From Daphnia carinata (taxonomy: Eukaryota; Arthropoda; Branchiopoda; Diplostraca; Daphniidae): a DNA stretch of 64,000 nucleotides. Below the pieces are notes generated by a model, which worked only from the letters and a program-made list of their open reading frames with translations, was not told the origin of the DNA and did not search any database. The DNA is taken from the NCBI RefSeq assembly GCF_022539665.2, contig NC_081339.1, positions 3,652,517 to 3,716,516 of the forward strand, in the 5' to 3' direction. The position numbers were made by a program, and so were the translations under genes. Of this stretch, positions 1-9,764 are shown one piece after another. Numbering within the stretch: position 1 is the first letter of the stretch; every line of letters begins with the position of its first letter.

Positions 1-224
1 TTAGATTTTACATTTTAAGAAAAATAAATAAAATCTTTTTGAAAAAAGGGGGAAGCTAAAGAAAATGCTAATCCGACGTTGGATGAGAGCGTCACGGGGG
101 GAAAATCGTAAATTAAAAAATAGTCACTGTCTATCTCGACTTGTTTTTTTGTTTCCCCTTCTCTTCGGCATCGTGTACAGAGAAAAGCCGCCTTTATCGG
201 ATACCCCGTGTTTGTGAGTGTGCG

Positions 225-236
225 TATAAATATAAA
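225..236 (+). promoter_or_regulatory. Possible TATA box
   Basis: A TATAAATATAAA string begins at 225, about 93 nt before the ATG at 318. A start site about 30 nt downstream (near 255) would leave a leader of about 60 nt. The spacing to the signal-peptide ORF is what makes the call; the sequence is AT-rich, so a chance match is possible. Confidence 0.35.
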
Positions 237-317
237 TGATAATATACGAAGGCAACGCACGCGAGAAATAGACGGCCGTCAATCCCGAACTTAGCAGCAG
301 CCGCCGGGTTGACGAAG

Positions 318-635
318 ATGCCAGTTGTTTTCGTCGTTCTTCTTGTTTTGTTTTTTAACAATTGCGTTCTATCTGCGTTCACACAGTCGCACGATATCTT
401 GGCACACGAGACGTCTCCTCCCTCCCGAAAACGAGGAAGAAGAGAAAAGTTATTTCCATGTGTCTGTTCTAACATTGAAACGACAAACGCTTTCAATCTT
501 TCTGGGACTTTCTTTTTTTTTTCTATCTTCTCTTTGCCCTTTCGTCTATTTCCGGTTAAAGGCGGTATTGACAAGTGGCGTCACGAGATCGCCATTGCCC
601 AACTATCAAGTCGGTTGGTTCATTTCCGGCTTTAG
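318..635 (+). CDS. Candidate small secreted protein with signal peptide
   Basis: This 105-codon ORF starts with a typical signal peptide: MPVV followed by a run of V, F and L residues, then a polar turn and a likely cleavage near VLSA. About 38 residues in there is a basic cluster (KRGRR), the kind of site cut by prohormone convertases. A Cys pair follows (PCVC), then a Phe-rich stretch encoded by T tracts. A TATA-like box lies about 90 nt upstream. The ATG at 318 is preferred to the upstream TTG because it sits directly before the hydrophobic core. An alternative is that only the first part is coding and the exon is spliced at GGCG/GTATTG near 566, in phase with the exon-like segment at 1123. 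No family is recognised. The signal peptide is seen; secretion is inferred. Confidence 0.35.
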   Translation: MPVVFVVLLVLFFNNCVLSAFTQSHDILAHETSPPSRKRGRREKLFPCVCSNIETTNAFNLSGTFFFFSIFSLPFRLFPVKGGIDKWRHEIAIAQLSSRLVHFRL

Positions 636-1122
636 GGGAAAAAAAAATCTCGTTTAACACGAATAAACAAAATAATTAGTCAATAACACACTATAATAAC
701 ACGATTTCATTTGTCCCCTGTTTTATAATTTTTTTTTTTTTCGTTTTCATCATTTGTCCAGGTTGTTTCACAGCGTGTTGCGTGTACGTTCTACTCCCGT
801 AAAAATAACTCGGGTCGATACTAAAAATAAAAATTGACACACTACACTGTTGGTGGTCCTTTTTTCGTCCTCAACTGTCTCTCGCACGTTTTCAACTTGT
901 CCTAACTCCGTGAGAAAATTTTGATATACATAACGTATACATTGAACATATAAGACTGGTGGGGGGGGGGAGTAAGAAAAATAAAGGTATTCCTGGTATC
1001 TTGGCACACACAGAAAAAAAAAAGGCCGTCGTTTAAATAACTTTCTTCTTCTTAATCTCAACAAAGTCTTCAAAATTCTTCTTTTTTTTTTATTCTCTTC
1101 TTCATTCCTTTTTTTTTTTCAG

Positions 1123-1218
1123 TTATTCAACATGAAAGAAGATGGAAGAAGAAGAAGAAGAAAGTCATTATAGGCTTAGAATGTGCAGCCGGAGCAGACC
1201 CTTCTCTCTCTCTCTCCG
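1123..1218 (+). CDS. Candidate internal exon with poly-Lys stretch
   Basis: The segment is preceded by a very long pyrimidine tract ending in TTTTTTTTTTCAG and followed by the near-consensus donor GTAAGT. It is 96 nt long. One frame is fully open with phase 1 at both ends, encoding a basic run of six Lys, then VIIGLECAAGADPSL. Another frame starts with ATG but stops after 13 codons. Its partners are not identified; the ORF ending near 566 would be in phase if spliced there. It could equally be a 5' untranslated exon. The splice borders are seen; coding status is inference. Confidence 0.35.
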
Positions 1219-2516
1219 GTAAGTACTAAGCACATCATCGATCGTGTGCGGATAGTATGGATATATACATGAAACAGGAAACCCCCCTCCCCTTCTCCTT
1301 TCTCCTCCCTATATACACTTCACACACTTGTGGACTCGTGTGTGTTGTTTCTTTTTCGCCCTTCGGCGTGTTAGCACATCCCGAAGAAGAAGATTCTCTC
1401 TTCCAGATGGTTTCTTGTGTATGCTACTAACGCCTATAGAAGATGGACAGGACAAAAAAGAAAGAAGGAGCCCTACCCCCCCCCCCCCCCCAACAGAAAA
1501 AAAAAAAGAAAACGGCCGAGGACATCCCGCGGCCAGAATTTCAATATTTGTCGCATCTATAATCTCTTTCATTCCATCTCTCTTTCTCTCAGTGTCTCGA
1601 AAGACATATACGGTCTAAGTGAAATTCAAACAAACTCTACAGACAGAAAGAAAAAAAAACCTTCTCTTTTTTCTCATTTGAATATGCAAATGACAATAGG
1701 CGTAGATAGTGATATTCTCGTTAAGAGAAACGTGAAGTTAAAAAAAAAATACTCGAAAAAAAGAAGAGAGAACACCCACAGCAAAACGAAAAACGACCAA
1801 TTTTCCCCTTCGCTATTCATAAATCACTCGATTTTGGGTACGTACACCCTCGGTGCTGGTCAGGGCAGTCTCTCACAACATAACGCAGATGTGCGTGCGG
1901 AGGCAGTTTCTCTCTCTCTCTAGACTCGGTTACGCAGACAATCGGCCGATTCTTGTCTTCTTTCTTTTCGCACACACAGATTTAGAGACGCCAAGTTGGT
2001 CGTGGAAGGAACTAGTTCGGCGCATTGGCAGCTGGCCAGAAATCATAAAGTCAAAGAAAAACTCTTTCTTTAAAATGTAAAAAAGAGTGGACAGCACAGA
2101 TGTTGGACGGTTGGGGTAACTGGAAAGAGGTCGATAAAAAAAAAATACGAAAAAGGGGAAAATCCATCTGTTGTTTTGGGCCGCCTAAACAAGGGCGTCT
2201 ACTAACATTTGCGTGTGGCCTCTCTCTCTCTCTCTCGCCTGTATCATCAGCTCGGACATGAAAAACGCGCTTCGTTATACAACGCACACACAAAATAGAT
2301 AGCCTCGCTCTCTAACACACCGGTGTCCGTGTGTGTATACAACAACCAGTGCCGAACACACACACACGGACATTTTCTAATTCAAGCGAAACGAACAACG
2401 CACCCATCCTCATATGTCTAGAAATGTGTGCACCGCATAGCCCTCAAGGATATGTTGTTGTTGTGGGGGGGTGCTCAACTCTCAGCTGGACCTCTTGGCT
2501 CTTTTATGGCCCTTAC
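1219..2516. other. No supported gene; low-complexity DNA
   Basis: The stretch contains CT runs (about 1905-1921 and 2219-2237), a C run near 1479-1492, A tracts, and CA-rich repeats near 2320-2370. Several open frames occur on both strands but are driven by these repeats, and no splice-bounded exon was found. Confidence 0.5.
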
Positions 2517-2617
2517 CTTCGTAGGTTGGGGCGGTCGTCTTTTCGATCGTTTGGACTCGATGGCAAACAACTGGCCATCCTCCTTTGCAACGAATTGTTG
2601 CCCCGGTGGCCGATCAT
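2517..2617 (-). CDS. Candidate internal exon, minus strand
   Basis: On the minus strand the segment follows ...CTTACAAG and ends before GTAAGG. The enclosed 101 nt is open with phase 1 in and phase 0 out, and encodes a polar, charged peptide containing DDRPPGQQF, KEDGQLFAIES and a basic end KRSKRRPPQPTK. Codon choice looks coding-like. The plus strand of almost the same segment (2525-2620) is also bounded by an AG and a GTAAGA and is open, so the strand is uncertain. No partner exon or family was recognised. Confidence 0.28.
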
Positions 2618-2620
2618 CTT

Positions 2621-3590
2621 GTAAGATGTTAAACAGGGACCTACTGCGATGCTGGAGCGGCGGATACGGAGTCGGATGGGATGGCGGCAGCATCACCAAA
2701 TCCAGCTGACTTTGATGATTTTTCATCAGCAGCAAATCGATTGAAAAACGCAACCTGCTAGCCCAATAAAGACGACGGGTTTCCGATTCGGATCCAAACG
2801 AGTACAACAGACTTTCGTGGCTGGTATCCATCGAGGATGACACAGGATTGAGTGGCATCTCTGGCTATCGCGATGGACGCAACACGACTGACAAAACCCC
2901 TACACTGAAAAGAGTTTTGGGATGAAGAAAAAAAAAAAAATGGTCGCATCACAGGAAACCCAAAGAGCAATAACCAAAAAACATTGGAGGAGAGTTTGGT
3001 CTTCCGAAACGCTTTTCTGAATTTGATACTCGCTCGAGTGGCTTCATGGTGTTGGAAGAAAAAAGGAGAGTGAAGGGTCTTTCCAGAAGACTCGGAAAGA
3101 AAGAGAATTTAGACGGACATTTTCGATCGGCTTTTTTCTTTCTTCTTATGAATACGAACCCGTTCTGTTTACTCATTTCACTTTTTTTGCTGAAAAAAAA
3201 AAAAAAATACAATAAATAAAGAGAAACAGTTTCTTGTTTTAAAGGCTAACTGATTTTCTTTATTTTTTTTTTTTTGTATTTTACGTTGGGACATCCTCCC
3301 CTCTTTTGTGTGTCTGCGGTTATGTAACCGCGACAGGCCATGAACGCTATCGTCGCTGTCAACATCTTTGTCCCGACGGTTTGACAAAAAATAAATAAAA
3401 AAAAAAAAGGGGGAGAGACGGAGAAACAAAAGAGAAAACCGGGAGTGTTTGGGAACGCGCTGATAAAACAGTTTTTGTCGGTCGAAAGATTTCCCAAATA
3501 ACATGGTATAGTACTCTTTTAGTTGACTTTTCCTTTTTCATCTCTACCCTAACCCGCAGACGGGAAAAAAAAATTAACAAAATGCTTTAC
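2621..3590. other. No supported gene
   Basis: Open frames here (for example on the minus strand between 2758 and 2970) are short and lack clear splice borders. A and T tracts (2929-2940, 3195-3207, 3263-3275, 3398-3408) interrupt the region. Confidence 0.4.
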
Positions 3591-3742
3591 ATATATTTAG
3601 ATTGGGACGTGTTGTTTCACGGCGTGCCTTCCGACAGGCTGAACGATCAGATCGACGGTATGTGAACAGGTTCACTGTTCTAAGAAAGCGAGGAGGAACA
3701 AGAAAAAGAGCTCATTAACACTAAAAATAGAGACTTTTTAGG

Positions 3743-4035
3743 ATGGCTGGTGTAACCCTGTCCCATTTACAAGGGCCTGACAGGTTGGCAGGCTATTATA
3801 TAGCTCAACAGTTTACAAATGATTCAATAAGCCTGGCTGGTTTCGTCAGAAGGAGACAAGTGCATAATCTTGGTAAGGGAGTGATCTGAAATTCAAAAGA
3901 TTCAAATGAACTGGAGGGCACATCTATGATAAGCTGATAAATAAACGGATCACATTTCTAGATGAGGTGGCTTATCTCTTCAACTATCGTCATTTGAACT
4001 CTGGACTTGAGATTCAGAAAACTCTTTGGGGTTAG
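3743..4035 (+). CDS. Candidate two-exon small protein (plus-strand model)
   Basis: A possible leader exon ends at 3657 before GTATGT. Coding would begin with the ATG at 3743, just after TTTTTAG. Exon 3743-3872 encodes MAGVTLSHLQGPD... and ends in phase 1 before GTAAGG. An 89-nt intron ends with CACATTTCTAG, and exon 3962-4035 continues in frame to a TAG, giving about 67 residues. The leader exon also joins in an open frame (phase 2), so the start could be further upstream. Intron lengths (84 and 89 nt) match the confirmed genes. No domain is recognised. A competing model on the opposite strand (4311-4436) uses the same area, so only one is likely to be right. Confidence 0.3.
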
Positions 4036-4310
4036 AAAGCAAAAACACCATGATTGAAAACTGGAGATAAGATTGCGAGACTGTGTCTGTTAATCTGGGC
4101 CGATGTTAGAGCTTTCCATGTTTGACAAGTAAGGTCATCAAAATAGTACTTAAAAAAAGGAATGCTGTCCTATGTATCTGCCAAGCAGTCTGGGACTAAA
4201 GAATGGTTATGCAAGATATATGCCTCTTTAAAATGATAAAAAGAAACCACAAGTATCACAAAGGCTTTTCCTTTTCCTGTGTGTAGTAATGCACATTGTC
4301 AATGACATAC

Positions 4311-4436
4311 CTTGGTCCTGAGGAAACGTTGCGAATCACGTCGGCGAAGGGAGGCCTTGAAGTTTGACACATGTTTCAAATAAATCGGGCTTTGGTGTTC
4401 GCCATTCTCGGTTTTCCCCTGCTTTCTAGGCCCCAT
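4311..4436 (-). CDS. Candidate first coding exon (minus-strand model)
   Basis: An ATG at 4436 opens 42 codons (MGPRKQGKTENG..., a basic middle RRRDSQRF) ending in phase 0 before the donor GTATGT at 4310. A minus-strand acceptor after CCCCAAAG near 4035 would continue in frame for about 21 codons to a stop. The peptide is hydrophilic and basic with no recognised domain. It converges on the plus-strand model at 3743-4035, so the two compete. Short spliced fragments like these can also be remnants of transposable elements. Confidence 0.25.
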
Positions 4437-5867
4437 TTTCGTGAAAACTATTAATGCAAACGAACCCTCAATGGCGGTTTAACACCTGTTCTACTGATGG
4501 AAGAGGGAAAACGGTTATTTTTTGAAAAAATTTCAATGACATTCCATTTCGTTGTTCGAAATGGGGCGTAGTTGCCAAACGTACAATTTTGGCAAAGGTC
4601 TTTTCTCGTTTTTGTTATTTACATATTTTCATTGCCTTATTATACGTAGTTCCTTCTACGCCTAAAAGGTTCACTCATTAAAAATTTTCCTATTTTCTTT
4701 TTATAGACCATAACGATAAATATTTTTAGTGTTGTCAAGTGCCATTTCTGATATTTATAGCACATTTTTGACGAACAATAAAAGAAATTTTATCGTTTCT
4801 GCAGAGTATCGTCCCTCTAGAGATAATTTGCACTTCTTCAGCCTTTGAATCAAACAGCCCCGGAGGTCGGATTTTGCTAAAATTCCCCGTGAATGTGTTA
4901 TTAAGGATATTAAAGAAAAGAACGTTCGGTGAATTGTCAAACTTTCACCATACGCTAACGACACCTACCGGCCAATTTTGAAAAATATTTGAACGGACGT
5001 GTATAGCCAAAAGAAAAAGAAATGAAATTATAATCAAGAACATTCTGCCACCGTTCTCATCGCCAGAAATGTGCCACTTACAGAATAACCTCTGCAACGT
5101 CCTCGAGAATAGTTTGTTTACTAAATACATAGAATTTGAGATAAACAAAACAAAAATGACGCCAACAGAAGATTGCGGGACTAGGCGGGTGGGAGCTCGT
5201 TGAAGAAGGGTGGCGCTATTATTTACCATATCACAAGTAAATTAAATTAAAATTACTGTAACACAATTGTTATTTCTTCACTTCTTATGTTGGAAGTCCA
5301 ATTTTTTAAAAATTACGAAAGCAAACAGAGTTCATTGGCTCATAATGATCATCTTTTCAGCTCCGGGATGAGAGCGTGTAAAAAAAAACGGGATAACGGC
5401 GACTGGCGATTTGCGGACGTGTGGGACGCTCGCCGAAACAACCAGCCAACGGGAGGGGCGAAAAGGCAGACTGGCCAAGAAGAATCTGATCTGTTAAACG
5501 AATGAAAATGTTTCAGCTGAGCAAAAAAAAAATAAAAAATTGACACACTTGCAATAAGAAAAAGTCCGCTGCGATTAAGGAAGTGGCTGGAACCCAATTT
5601 CCGTGGTTCAACATCCTTCGCTTGAGATCTCGCACGTCAGTCTACTTGAAGTAATAAGGCGTGAGAGAAGCAGTTGATTGCTAGTTGTCGTCCCTTGATT
5701 GTGTAAACTTCAATTTGTGAGTCCGTCTTAAACTTGTTTGCTCGATCCTCCGAATTGATAACGTTGTCTTGTTATAGATTCCAAATCGCCCTTGTCATTT
5801 TTCATTTCCCCATTTCTTTTTCTTTCGGCTTTCCAAGGACGTGGACGATATTCATCAACAATCCATC
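4437..5867. other. Upstream region of the IGFBP-like gene
   Basis: The stretch is AT-rich between 4440 and 5280. The pyrimidine-rich tract ending TTTCCAAG at 5836 is a possible acceptor for a leader exon just before the start codon at 5868. I see no separate gene that I can support. Confidence 0.4.
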
Positions 5868-8006
5868 ATGTGGAAATTCGCTATTATCTTGGCCTTCGCT
5901 ATCGCAATGAACATTCCTGTCTATGCCGAAGAAACGGCGGATGAAATCGAACATGACGAGGCCATGGGCGAGTGCGGAACTTGCCGGAAAGAGGAATGCC
6001 CACCCGCGACGGACTGCCGAGCCGGTTTTGTTTTAGACAAATGCGGATGTTGCAACGTCTGCGGCCGCATCGAAGGAGAAAAGTGCGATAATTACACTCT
6101 ACCGCTACCGTACAAGGATTACTACGGGTTTTGCGGCGACAATATGGCTTGCCTACTTCGCAATGATCTTGAAGACATGGTCCGTATTTACATTTTGGCA
6201 TGTTTTCTTTTTTTTAAGTTGGAATTCCTTAGAAGGAGGGGGGGGCATATGACGTGAAAAATTCAAAGCAATATATTTACAGGAAAAGCAGGGCTTGGAT
6301 TTCGATACAAAAAATGAAATCGTCCCGAAATAAAACCCATCAAAGTCAACAGTGAATTCCATCCAGCTTTCACGCAGGCTATCGCCTTTGCAAACTTTTC
6401 CATTTACGGGTTTTTGATTTATTGAATAGCATTGGCTGGCCTTTTCTTTTTTTGAAATAATGTTTTACATGTCCGATCGATATGCTCATACATGATTTGC
6501 CTATATATGCGGTATCACATGCAACCAGCAACTCGACATATCAAATACGGTTCGTGAATTGCCAAATTTCTAAACCGGCAATCATTTCAATGCAAATTGA
6601 GGCTATCGCGCATTTGCGTCAAAAGACTGCCAAAATCACGAAAACGTTTAATCATTTCTCTGCTTGTGTATATGTATGCAGTCCCGTCAAATATTGCAAA
6701 TATCAGACTAATTCAATTTTGAATTTTAAAATCCAGCCAAGCGTCAATTTGCCGAGGGATATGAACCAGTTAAAGCCAAACATGTGCTACGAGTACATAT
6801 GCGCACTTGGATAATGGGCAACCTTGATATGTAGTCTCTTGTTATTTTCATTTCTCTCTCTTTTTTTTTGTGGTCATTTTTATTATCATCCATTTCAAAA
6901 TGGAGATGACCATGAAAGGCAAATACCGAGGTTCTACGAAAAAACCCAAAAGTAATGGTAACACTGATTGACTTTGATGGCTATCCTTTCGCTAGAAATT
7001 GCGAAACTAGAAATTGCTTTTTCCCCATTTCCTTTTGAATTATGTTTCTCTTTTTTTTTTTGGGTCACTAAAAGGACATTAACGAGGCGTTATGCTACTG
7101 TAAAAAACCGGGGGCGGTATGCGGGACGGACCTTCGGACCTACGCCTCCGTGTGCAAACTCCGTCAGGAGGCCATCCAGCGAGGGGACGACGATGTGACA
7201 GTCAAGGAATGGGGACCCTGCGAAACTCGTAATGTCAAACCCACAAGAAAACGAAGAAATTTCTTTTGATTGTTTGATTATTTTCGTTTGACGGACGGCG
7301 GTGTGAGTGTAGAACCGATCATTTCGTCCGCGCCGGAAAATGTGACGGCCAACATTCACGACGATTTGGCGTTGAGCTGCGAAGCCCGCGGCTACCCAAT
7401 ACCTTCTCTCATTTGGGAATTTGAATCGGCCGCCACCGGCAAGAAAACCAAATTGCCCGGTAAAATAAAAAAAAAAGAGAAAGTGCTAATTGACTAAAAA
7501 TATCGGCTATCAATTAATTAACAAACATCGGGCGGACTAATGTTCTTGGAAATGCGATTCCTCATTTTGCTTGCTGATTGGTTTTGACAGGGGACGATCA
7601 AATGATTGCTTTGCAAGTTCGAGGAGGACCCGAGCCTTACATGATCTCTTCGTGGATTCAAATTCTTCGTGTACGCTCAACTGATGCTGGAATCTTCAGC
7701 TGCACGGTGGTCAGCAAAAAGGGTATCGTTCGTGCCGAGGGTACGGTCACCGTTGCCAAGGTAAGTTTGATGAATCTTTTTCCGACGATTATTTTTAATC
7801 GTTTTTTGCCAACTATTTTAAAGCGTGTGAAAATCAAGAACCAACCGAAAACTGCAGCGCCAACGACTCCTGTTCCAGCTCCTCTGCCCGTCTCAACCGC
7901 TGCCAGCTATAATAACGGACCAAGGTTGAATTTTAAGAAGAGCAATCCGGGCATCAATAAAAATAGATCGGCACGCAAACAACCCGTCTACGAGCCATCA
8001 GGATAA
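5868..8006 (+). CDS. Secreted IGFBP-Kazal-Ig protein (IGFBP7/IGFBP-rP1 architecture)
   Basis: Exons: 5868-6179, 7075-7228, 7313-7459, 7591-7760, 7824-8006, all with GT-AG borders and matching phases; 321 residues. Residues 1-20 are a signal peptide (MWKFAIILAF...). Residues about 36-100 are a Cys-rich IGFBP N-terminal module with the hallmark KCGCCNVC (family consensus GCGCCxxC). Residues about 105-155 form a Kazal-like module (VCGTDLRTYASVC). Residues about 157-261 form one Ig domain with the Cys pair in LSCEARG and FSCTVVSK and an intervening Trp (LIWEFE). A Pro/Thr-rich, basic tail of about 60 residues follows. This order is that of vertebrate IGFBP7 and of crustacean insulin-like/androgenic hormone binding proteins, so binding of a secreted insulin-like peptide is inferred. 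The ATG at 5868 is chosen because it directly precedes the signal peptide. The last intron (7761-7823) is 63 nt and stop-free in frame, so retention would add 21 residues. Confidence 0.9.
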
Positions 8007-9764
8007 CAACAAACAGTTTAACAAACAAGGTCTGCAAAAATACACGCCTTTCTATCGTATACGCCGTCGTTAATAATAATTCACGTGATGCGACCTTCTT
8101 AATATGCTTCGGCTTGCCTTTTAGTTAGCTGTCTAACATGTACGCGTATGTAGCAAGCGTCTGCGAAAGCCGACGCTATATAAAATTTGGTTATTGGGCT
8201 ATGTTATTATGCATGCTAAAACATTCCTTGTGTGTCTGCGCGTGTGTCTGCCGATCGATAATCCAATTAATTTGATGCCACCAAACTGCTGAGCTGCTAA
8301 CAACATCAAACGAGGAACTCGGAAAAGCCAACGCATACGTCGAGTTAAATGATAGAAAATTGTTTAGCTTTTTTTTTTGATCCTGACGAAATGTAATTCG
8401 TTATGTAAACGCTAGATGCCTTCGTGATTGTTGTGCACGAAAGAAAAAAGTTTGCACGCAGTGACTGTGAATGTCCCCTAAAGCATTAGCAAATCATGCT
8501 TAAAAAACAAATGAAACGCGTAAATTTTTTTTTAATTCTAAGGGACCTTGATTTTAATTCGTTGATTTTAATTCAATTTTGTTGGCAATTTATTGCCGTG
8601 ACAGGATAACCGTCAGCGAACGATTCCTCGAGTTTGACAAAGTGGCAGCGTTCGAAAGCTTCGGAATACTTAACGAAAAACTTTTTTTTTTTTTAACTAT
8701 ATAACCTTATTAATACATTGATTAGCTTTATTTTTCCTACTTAAACGTTTCAAACGGCTTCTTATTCCTCAGGAGAAATTTCCAATCAACTTTTACCAAT
8801 TTCAACAGTCAGATGTTTCCCTCTTGAATTTCTTGCCTCCTCCCAAAAATGAAATCGTCTAATAATCATATAATATACATTTGTATCTCACTTCGATTAT
8901 TTCTTTCTTTTTTTTTCAAATCGAAAGACAATCCAGTCATCCGTGTAACTGCCTAATTGATGAAAAGAGATCGTGATTGTTACGTACCAACCCGTTTGAT
9001 CTCTTCTGCCCCAACCTCGTTATTGTCATCGTCCGTAACTATGACAAGACTAACCAGATATCCCGAAAAAAAACGAACTATATAACAACCGAAAATTCAT
9101 CCAACTATTACCTGAAAGAAACAAAAACAAAGACAACTACAAAGTAGGGAAGAATGAGTTTCAAACTCAAATAGGCAAAGTGTGCGTAGCCATATAATAG
9201 CGATTATCTGTTTGACCGATCGAAAGACAAGTCGCTGACCTATATGGACAAACAAGGTAAGAAATAGGGAGACAGAGAAAGAAGACTAAAAAGACGAAGA
9301 TAAGGAAACGTTAACCATATACCTGTGATTTCTACGTCGCCTTCCTTCCTTTAAGAGTGTCCCCAATTCACGTGACATCGACGACAGCATCACGTGGAAG
9401 TTTCGCCTTTAGGCTTCTCCCTGGAAAAACCCCTGCAACAGCGAATGCATTTTCCTTTTCAACCCCGGTGTGCGTTTAGAAACACCTGGAGTTCCTCCCC
9501 TTTTTTTTTTGTTTCTCTTAAACACAGACAAAGAAGGAAGAGAAAGGAAAAAGCTCATTTGATAGTTCCTTTCTAAAAACATTAGTGGCATATCCAAATT
9601 TTTCAAGAGGAGAAAGGAACCCTATTTAGTCAGTTGGCAGATCTCGAGAGCGAAGGACGTTCAACGTTTGGTGACCCCTTCCACCTCGCTTTGTGTGTGT
9701 GTTTGGGTTCCAGTCACTGCCCCCTTTCTCTACGTGTCCTACGTGAAAGTCGATCCCAACAAAA
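8007..9764. other. 3' flank of the IGFBP-like gene and upstream region of P5CS
   Basis: No further coding exon is supported. T tracts occur at about 8372, 8526 and 8684. No clear AATAAA was noticed close behind the stop at 8006. The 5' part of the P5CS transcript probably lies within 9600-9764, where base composition rises, but no TATA box is obvious. Confidence 0.45.
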
